The position numbers and the translations under genes are program-made. This document shows positions 4,828-8,975 of a stretch of DNA of 8,975 nucleotides, in pieces (positions within the stretch are counted from its first letter, which is position 1; the number at the start of each line of letters is the position of its first letter). The notes beneath the pieces are model-generated. The model had not been told where the DNA came from and did not search any database. It saw nothing but the letters and a program-made list of their open reading frames with translations. Origin of the DNA: JBDNJM01 sp041687755 (GTDB lineage Bacteria > Planctomycetota > UBA1135 > GCA-002686595); contig JBDNJM010000120.1 in NCBI GenBank assembly GCA_041687755.1, positions 1-8,975 of the forward strand, read 5' to 3'.

Positions 4828-7800
4828 ATGAACGACTCTCCCACAACGGACCGCCGGCGATTGTTCGCTCCGGCACTGCGATTGGCCACCCTCGGCGTCT
4901 GCGCGATGGCGCTTCAGGCGTGTGGGGGACCTGGTGATCCCGACCTTCCCGACCAGCAGGGCATCGGCCTCCCGAACGAAAAGCCGGGCAGCGACGATCC
5001 GTTCAACGGCGGCTCGTACATCGTGGACCCGCACGGCGGGGGCGTGGACACGGAAGTGTTCGTCGAGGAGCTGTTCTGGGGCCGCCTGGTCAACGTGTTT
5101 GACTTCGACGGGGCGACCGGCCAGTCGCGCCTGGTGTTCCCCGAGCTGGTGATCGGCCAGGAAGTCCGCACCGAGCCCGGACGCTGGACGCTGGAGACCG
5201 ATGCGGTCACAGGTACCACCCAGCTGACGATCCTGAAGGCGAACACCAGCGCTGCGGACGACGCTTTCGACTTTGAGGTGCAGGCGACGCAGGCGAACTT
5301 GGTCCCCGTGCTCGCTAAGGGGACGAGCACCGGCGAGACCCCGCCGTTCTCGCTGGTCGCGCGCAACTCCGCCCTCGTGGTGCGCTTCTCAGACCTCATC
5401 GATCCGGACACCGTCAAGCTCGGCGACACCGTGCGAGTGCTCGTCGGCGCACCGCCCACGATGCCCTTTGAGGCGCGGGTGCTGCCCGACCAGAACTTCG
5501 GAGGCATCGCGGCCAACCAGGACGCGTTCTTCTCGACGCGCCTGATCCTCGACTTCACGGTCAGCAAGCAGGAGCAGACGGACTCGCCGGTGCCGATCGC
5601 CACGAACGGCCTCGGGCTTCCGGCGAGCCTTCTGAGCTTCGACGCCACGGCTCCGGCCGCCAACGTCGCGGTCAAGTTCCCGACCCAGGCCGTTCCGGCA
5701 ATCGGTCAGTTCAACCTGCTCACGAACCTGAAGGGTGAGGCCCTCTCGACGGTCAGCAACGGCCCGATCGATCTCGGCTCGCTCTCGACGCCGGTCACGC
5801 GGGCCTTCCGCTCCGGCAACTCGAGCGACATCAACAACGGCTTCCTGGCCGACCTGGAGGCTCCGAACATCATCGGCAGCCAGCCGATCACGATCCTCTC
5901 GGCGGCGGACGATCCCAACGGCAACCCCGGCTACGACTTCGTGGTCGAGCTCCAGTACGCGAACCCGGCCTGCGGGTTCAACCCGACGCCGGGTGACCTG
6001 ATCGTCACCGCGAGCGACGACAACCTGACGGTGGACCTCCAGTCCACGACCATCAACGGCATCGCCTCCGGTGTCCGCGTGACCGCTCCCTTGACCGGGC
6101 CGGCCAAGAACGCCGTGGATCTCACCGGTGTCGGCGTGTTCCGCACGGTGCTGCGCCAGGACCTGCTCACGGCCGGCTTCGGCGCGTGCTTCCTGCGCTT
6201 CTCGCCCGCCCCGCCCAACGGGGACATCAACCAGGTCGCGACCGACGCGACGATCATCGTTGAGTTCTCAGAGCCGATGGACCCCTCGAGTGGCCGTCCG
6301 TTCGACAGCTTCCAGGTCACCAAGAACCTGGACCCGATCGAGCCGACCGACTGGATCGTGGGTGAAGTGCGGGCCTCGTCCGCACTCAGCGAGCTGACCT
6401 TCGATCCGACGATCGAGTTGCCCAACCCGAATCCGGCCGCTCCGACGACCCTGGTGGTCAGCCTGACGTCCGAGGGCCCCGGTGGCGGACTGCGGGACCT
6501 GGCGGGCAACGCGCTCGCTCTGGACCTGCCCCCGGTCATTTTCGGCATCAGTCCCACGGCTCAGCCCAACAACGCTCAGGGCTATGCGGTGCGCTTCTCG
6601 GCGCCCGACGAGATCCTGGTCGATGGTGGCACCGGCATCGACTGGCGCGGCCAGTTCACCTACGACCTGTCGCGGGAAGAAATTCGACCGCGTCCGGTGA
6701 ACCGCTTCTCTGCGACCATCGACGATGTCTCGACGCCGCTCGTCGGCCAGATGCAGCAGCTCAACCTGGGCCTGCAGACGCCGCTGTCGAACCTCGGAAG
6801 CAAGGCTCACCTCATGTGGCGCTACGCCGACATGGGGTACACGGTCAGCAACTTCGAGTACGTCAACACGAACCTGGACGTCGAAGGCGTGGCCTTCTCG
6901 CCCCAGGCGGGCTCGGTGGTTCCCACGAACTACGAGCAGTTCCAGATGAGCCTCGGCCACTCGACCCGCATGCCGGACGAGATTCCCGACCCGCTCTCGG
7001 CGCTGCCCGTCTTCCGCTTCTCCGGCTTCAAGACGAACGCCGGCTTCACGGACAACTTCCTCAACTCCTCCGTGACCGAGGACGTGACCATCGTGCACGA
7101 GCGCAACGAGGGCTTCATTGTGTCCAACCTGGAAGTGTTCCAGGCGAGCACGGGGACGAGCATGCTCTACATGCCGATGAACCGGAACAAGCCTATCAGT
7201 GAGTTCCGCTACATGACCTGGCGCGACACCGCGATCCAGGCCCGTGGCGCGTTCAAAAACAACAGCACGCTACTGACCGACCCGGACACGGGCATCCCGT
7301 TCCAGCAGGAAGTCACGGTCGTCGTCCTCGGCGCTCCCGAGGATCAGCCTGGCAGCGAATACGACGTGACGGCAGACGACATTAACGACGTGGGCTGGGC
7401 GTGGGGCAACGTCGTGGGCGGCGTGACCACCTCGGCCGGCATCCCGAGCGTGGGCCTGCCCCTGCTGATGGAGTACCGCTGCTACCCGAGCGAGGCCCTT
7501 AGCCTCAACAACCTGCGCGCATCGATCGCGATCACGTCCTCGGCGGCGCCGTTTTTCCGCGCGTTCTCGACCGGTGGCTACAACCAGGGCGGCAACGAGA
7601 TATCCAAGGATCCCGACACCGAGCCGAGCCCGACAGGTGGCTTCAACGGGGATCCGATGCAGCCTCCGATCGGCAAGCCGACGCTGCCGCGTGACCCCAC
7701 CGTGTACTACGGCCAGGCGGACTTCCTCGTCCGCGTCAGCCGCGTCTACTCCCAGGCCTTCGCCCCGGACGGCTCGCTGAACCCGGCCAAGGACTACGTG

Positions 7801-8115
7801 GCCGCGGTGCTTGAGCCGCTCCCGCAGTTCCAGCCCCTCGGTACGAGCATCGAGATCGCGTACCGCGGCACGGGTGACGATCGCCCGGCTGCCGGAGACC
7901 GTGAGATCAAGTCCGAGAACCTCGACATCTACGGCGACATCCGCGAGGACAAGAACCCCGAGATCCCGGCGCTGAACAAGGCGCCGTGGTCCACATCCAT
8001 CGACTCCTTGGATGGCCAGCGCGGCTTCCAGCTCCGACTGACCTTCATCTCCAACCCCGTCTCGGGTCTGTCGCCGACGCTCTCGTCGATCGGCATGGCC
8101 TACCGGGCGCAGTAG
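4828..8115 (+). CDS. Large secreted lipoprotein with Ig-like (Big_5-type) segments
   Basis: This 1,095-residue protein is probably anchored by lipid on the outer side of a membrane; its function is not known. The N-terminus has RRR (9-11), a hydrophobic stretch, and a lipobox LQAC with Cys32, followed by GG and an acidic, Gly/Pro-rich linker. Gln just before the Ala-Cys pair is slightly atypical. Two segments resemble bacterial Ig-like SbsA (Big_5) domains: ALVVRFSDLIDPD (182-194) and TIIVEFSEPMDPS (475-487), the latter ending in the typical DLAGNALAL (557-565). The remainder from about 575 is beta-rich with no catalytic motif I recognise. Visible landmarks are LGHS (709-712), LLMEYRC (879-885), GTSIEIAYRG (about 1004-1013) and a C-terminal block rich in LRLTFISN-type strands (from about 1063). 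No transmembrane helix or sorting signal is seen after the lipobox. There is no Shine-Dalgarno before the ATG, but the signal peptide fixes this start well. The next gene starts a similar lipoprotein, so the two may form a surface pair. Confidence 0.9.
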   Translation: MNDSPTTDRRRLFAPALRLATLGVCAMALQACGGPGDPDLPDQQGIGLPNEKPGSDDPFNGGSYIVDPHGGGVDTEVFVEELFWGRLVNVFDFDGATGQSRLVFPELVIGQEVRTEPGRWTLETDAVTGTTQLTILKANTSAADDAFDFEVQATQANLVPVLAKGTSTGETPPFSLVARNSALVVRFSDLIDPDTVKLGDTVRVLVGAPPTMPFEARVLPDQNFGGIAANQDAFFSTRLILDFTVSKQEQTDSPVPIATNGLGLPASLLSFDATAPAANVAVKFPTQAVPAIGQFNLLTNLKGEALSTVSNGPIDLGSLSTPVTRAFRSGNSSDINNGFLADLEAPNIIGSQPITILSAADDPNGNPGYDFVVELQYANPACGFNPTPGDLIVTASDDNLTVDLQSTTINGIASGVRVTAPLTGPAKNAVDLTGVGVFRTVLRQDLLTAGFGACFLRFSPAPPNGDINQVATDATIIVEFSEPMDPSSGRPFDSFQVTKNLDPIEPTDWIVGEVRASSALSELTFDPTIELPNPNPAAPTTLVVSLTSEGPGGGLRDLAGNALALDLPPVIFGISPTAQPNNAQGYAVRFSAPDEILVDGGTGIDWRGQFTYDLSREEIRPRPVNRFSATIDDVSTPLVGQMQQLNLGLQTPLSNLGSKAHLMWRYADMGYTVSNFEYVNTNLDVEGVAFSPQAGSVVPTNYEQFQMSLGHSTRMPDEIPDPLSALPVFRFSGFKTNAGFTDNFLNSSVTEDVTIVHERNEGFIVSNLEVFQASTGTSMLYMPMNRNKPISEFRYMTWRDTAIQARGAFKNNSTLLTDPDTGIPFQQEVTVVVLGAPEDQPGSEYDVTADDINDVGWAWGNVVGGVTTSAGIPSVGLPLLMEYRCYPSEALSLNNLRASIAITSSAAPFFRAFSTGGYNQGGNEISKDPDTEPSPTGGFNGDPMQPPIGKPTLPRDPTVYYGQADFLVRVSRVYSQAFAPDGSLNPAKDYVAAVLEPLPQFQPLGTSIEIAYRGTGDDRPAAGDREIKSENLDIYGDIREDKNPEIPALNKAPWSTSIDSLDGQRGFQLRLTFISNPVSGLSPTLSSIGMAYRAQ

Positions 8116-8154
8116 TTCGGGCCTGTCGGTTCAGGCCGGAACATCCCGGCCTGA
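8115..8154 (+). terminator. Overlapping alternative hairpins after the lipoprotein gene
   Basis: TCAGGCCGG (8131-8139) and CCGGCCTGA (8146-8154) form a perfect 9-bp stem with a 6-nt loop, 15 nt after the stop codon, followed by TCCTTC rather than a strong T-tract. The same middle arm can instead pair upstream: GTTCGGGCCTG (8115-8125) with CAGGCCGGAAC (8132-8142), ten of eleven pairs. The two folds exclude each other. The downstream fold is the more likely terminator. Confidence 0.5.
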
Positions 8155-8531
8155 TCCTTCAGCTCCAGCGCTTTTGAGTCCTAGAGACTGAGCCCCAGAG
8201 CTAGCTTCGCAGAAAGGCCTGCCAGATTGGGCGCGCCCCCCCCGGGGGGACTCCCGAGTCTCGGTGACGGAGCCTGGGCCCGCCCCCGCGGACCGAGGCT
8301 AGTTCATCCCAACGCTCGACCGGTGACCTCTCCAGGGAGCCGGTCGGGACTCTGACCACCGCCGAGCACTTCGCGGCCTCCCTTGCCGGAGGGCCGCGCC
8401 ACTCGGGCGGCCCCGGCCGGACTCTTGTCTGTGCCGTTGCTTCTCATCTCGAGCCCGCTGATCCTCTCTCGCCTGGCGCGGAAAGGATCCAGCGCGGCCT
8501 CCCATCTCCTGTATCCGTCGAGTTCGACTCC
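8155..8531. other. Spacer before the second lipoprotein gene
   Basis: No gene is supported here. The stretch contains a C8G6 homopolymer junction at 8236-8249, a small stem GACTC-CC-GAGTC at 8249-8260, and a strong hairpin at 8372-8398. No convincing -35/-10 pair and no Shine-Dalgarno before 8532 are visible. It resembles the spacer before the first lipoprotein gene in being long and structured, but I see no shared sequence block between the two. Confidence 0.5.
8372..8398 (+). other. Strong hairpin in the leader of the second lipoprotein gene
   Basis: CGCGGCCTCC (8372-8381) pairs with GGAGGGCCGCG (8388-8398), ten pairs with one bulged G and a 6-nt loop CTTGCC. It ends 133 nt before the ATG at 8532. 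No T-tract follows. It could be a delayed terminator for the upstream gene or a structured 5' leader. Confidence 0.45.
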
Positions 8532-8975
8532 ATGAGCCACTCCATCCATCAACCGGCCTCTCGTGCCGATCACCTGAAGCGCTGGACGAACGTGTCCCTG
8601 TCGCTGTCGCTGGCTCTCAGCGCCACCGCCTGCGGCGGCGGCGAGGACGGTCCGGGCGGTGAGCCCTTCCTCCTGGAACAGATTGGGTCGCCCTCCGGTG
8701 AACTCTCCGAAGGTGCCACGTGGAGCATCAACCGGCCCATCGAGTTCGTGTTCTCGGAGCCCGTGGACTTCAGCACGGTCAACGCCAACTCGATCAACAT
8801 CCTCACCCAGCAGGGCGGGATTGGGGCCCTCGGTGAGTTCCGTACGAAGACAGACGCCTTCGGCGAGGCAATCGACAATGTGGTGGTGTGGCAGCCGCGC
8901 TGCCCGCTGCAGTCCGATCTGTCCGACGCGGGCCTGACTCCCGGCGGCATCGACTACCGTATTCTTGTCAACGGC
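8532..8975 (+). CDS. Ig-like lipoprotein, 5' part only (cut by the window edge)
   Basis: The frame stays open for 148 codons to the end of the window, with no stop. The N-terminus is a lipoprotein signal peptide: a basic KR region (16-17), the hydrophobic SLSLSLALSA (22-31), and a lipobox ATAC with Cys34, followed by GGG and an acidic linker. Residues 70-83 (PIEFVFSEPVDFST) match the core strand of bacterial Ig-like Big_5 domains. The remainder (up to GIDYRILVNG at the edge) fits the same fold. Function is unknown; a surface or periplasmic-facing structural or adhesive role is inferred. It follows another Big_5-type lipoprotein gene on the same strand after 416 bp, so it may share its function but probably has its own transcript. 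No Shine-Dalgarno precedes the ATG; the signal peptide placement supports this start. The frame contains single cysteines at 34 and in WQPRCPL. Confidence 0.82.
   Translation, partial: MSHSIHQPASRADHLKRWTNVSLSLSLALSATACGGGEDGPGGEPFLLEQIGSPSGELSEGATWSINRPIEFVFSEPVDFSTVNANSINILTQQGGIGALGEFRTKTDAFGEAIDNVVVWQPRCPLQSDLSDAGLTPGGIDYRILVNG

Noticed and set aside
4236..4937. Plus-strand open frame in the lipoprotein leader region
   Set aside because: TTG start without a ribosome-binding site, Pro/Arg-rich composition, and overlap in another frame with the signal peptide of the lipoprotein.
1..8975. tRNA, rRNA, insertion sequence or phage genes
   Set aside because: I saw no cloverleaf, rRNA core sequence, transposase or integrase motif on either strand; this was by eye and a tRNAscan/Rfam run would settle it.

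Overview
The window is very GC-rich and every supported gene lies on the + strand. The organism is most likely a Gram-negative-type bacterium, and a planctomycete is my best guess. The clues are large secreted lipoproteins with bacterial Ig-like segments, start codons mostly lacking a Shine-Dalgarno sequence, long structured intergenic regions, and a compact type III pantothenate kinase. No 16S rRNA or other marker is present, so the taxonomy is inference.

Layout. Positions 1-254 hold a 26-bp direct repeat flanking a hairpin, and possibly the 3' tip of an upstream gene. coaX (255-1085, coenzyme A synthesis) overlaps by 4 bp a divergent MnmE-like GTPase gene (1082-2203), so the two are very probably co-transcribed and translationally coupled. 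A 509-bp spacer follows, with nearly three copies of a 32-bp tandem repeat and small hairpins. pyrB (2713-4044) encodes aspartate carbamoyltransferase with an unusual C-terminal zinc domain like that of the regulatory chain PyrI. A 783-bp non-coding stretch carries GC-rich hairpins and one promoter-like site. A large lipoprotein gene (4828-8115) comes next, then a 416-bp spacer with strong hairpins, then the start of a second Ig-like lipoprotein gene (8532 to the window edge).

The genes do not form one pathway. coaX and pyrB are housekeeping metabolism, the MnmE-like protein looks like a tRNA-modification GTPase that has lost key residues, and the lipoprotein pair probably acts at the cell surface. 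I see no defence system, mobile element, CRISPR array, tRNA or rRNA.

The points most worth a second look are: (1) PyrB fused directly to a PyrI-type four-cysteine zinc domain without the allosteric nucleotide-binding domain, plus an internal 27-residue repeat; (2) an MnmE homologue lacking the C-terminal cysteine motif, the catalytic glutamate and a normal NKxD motif; (3) the intergenic repeats and competing hairpins. I found no convincing wholly new multi-gene system.
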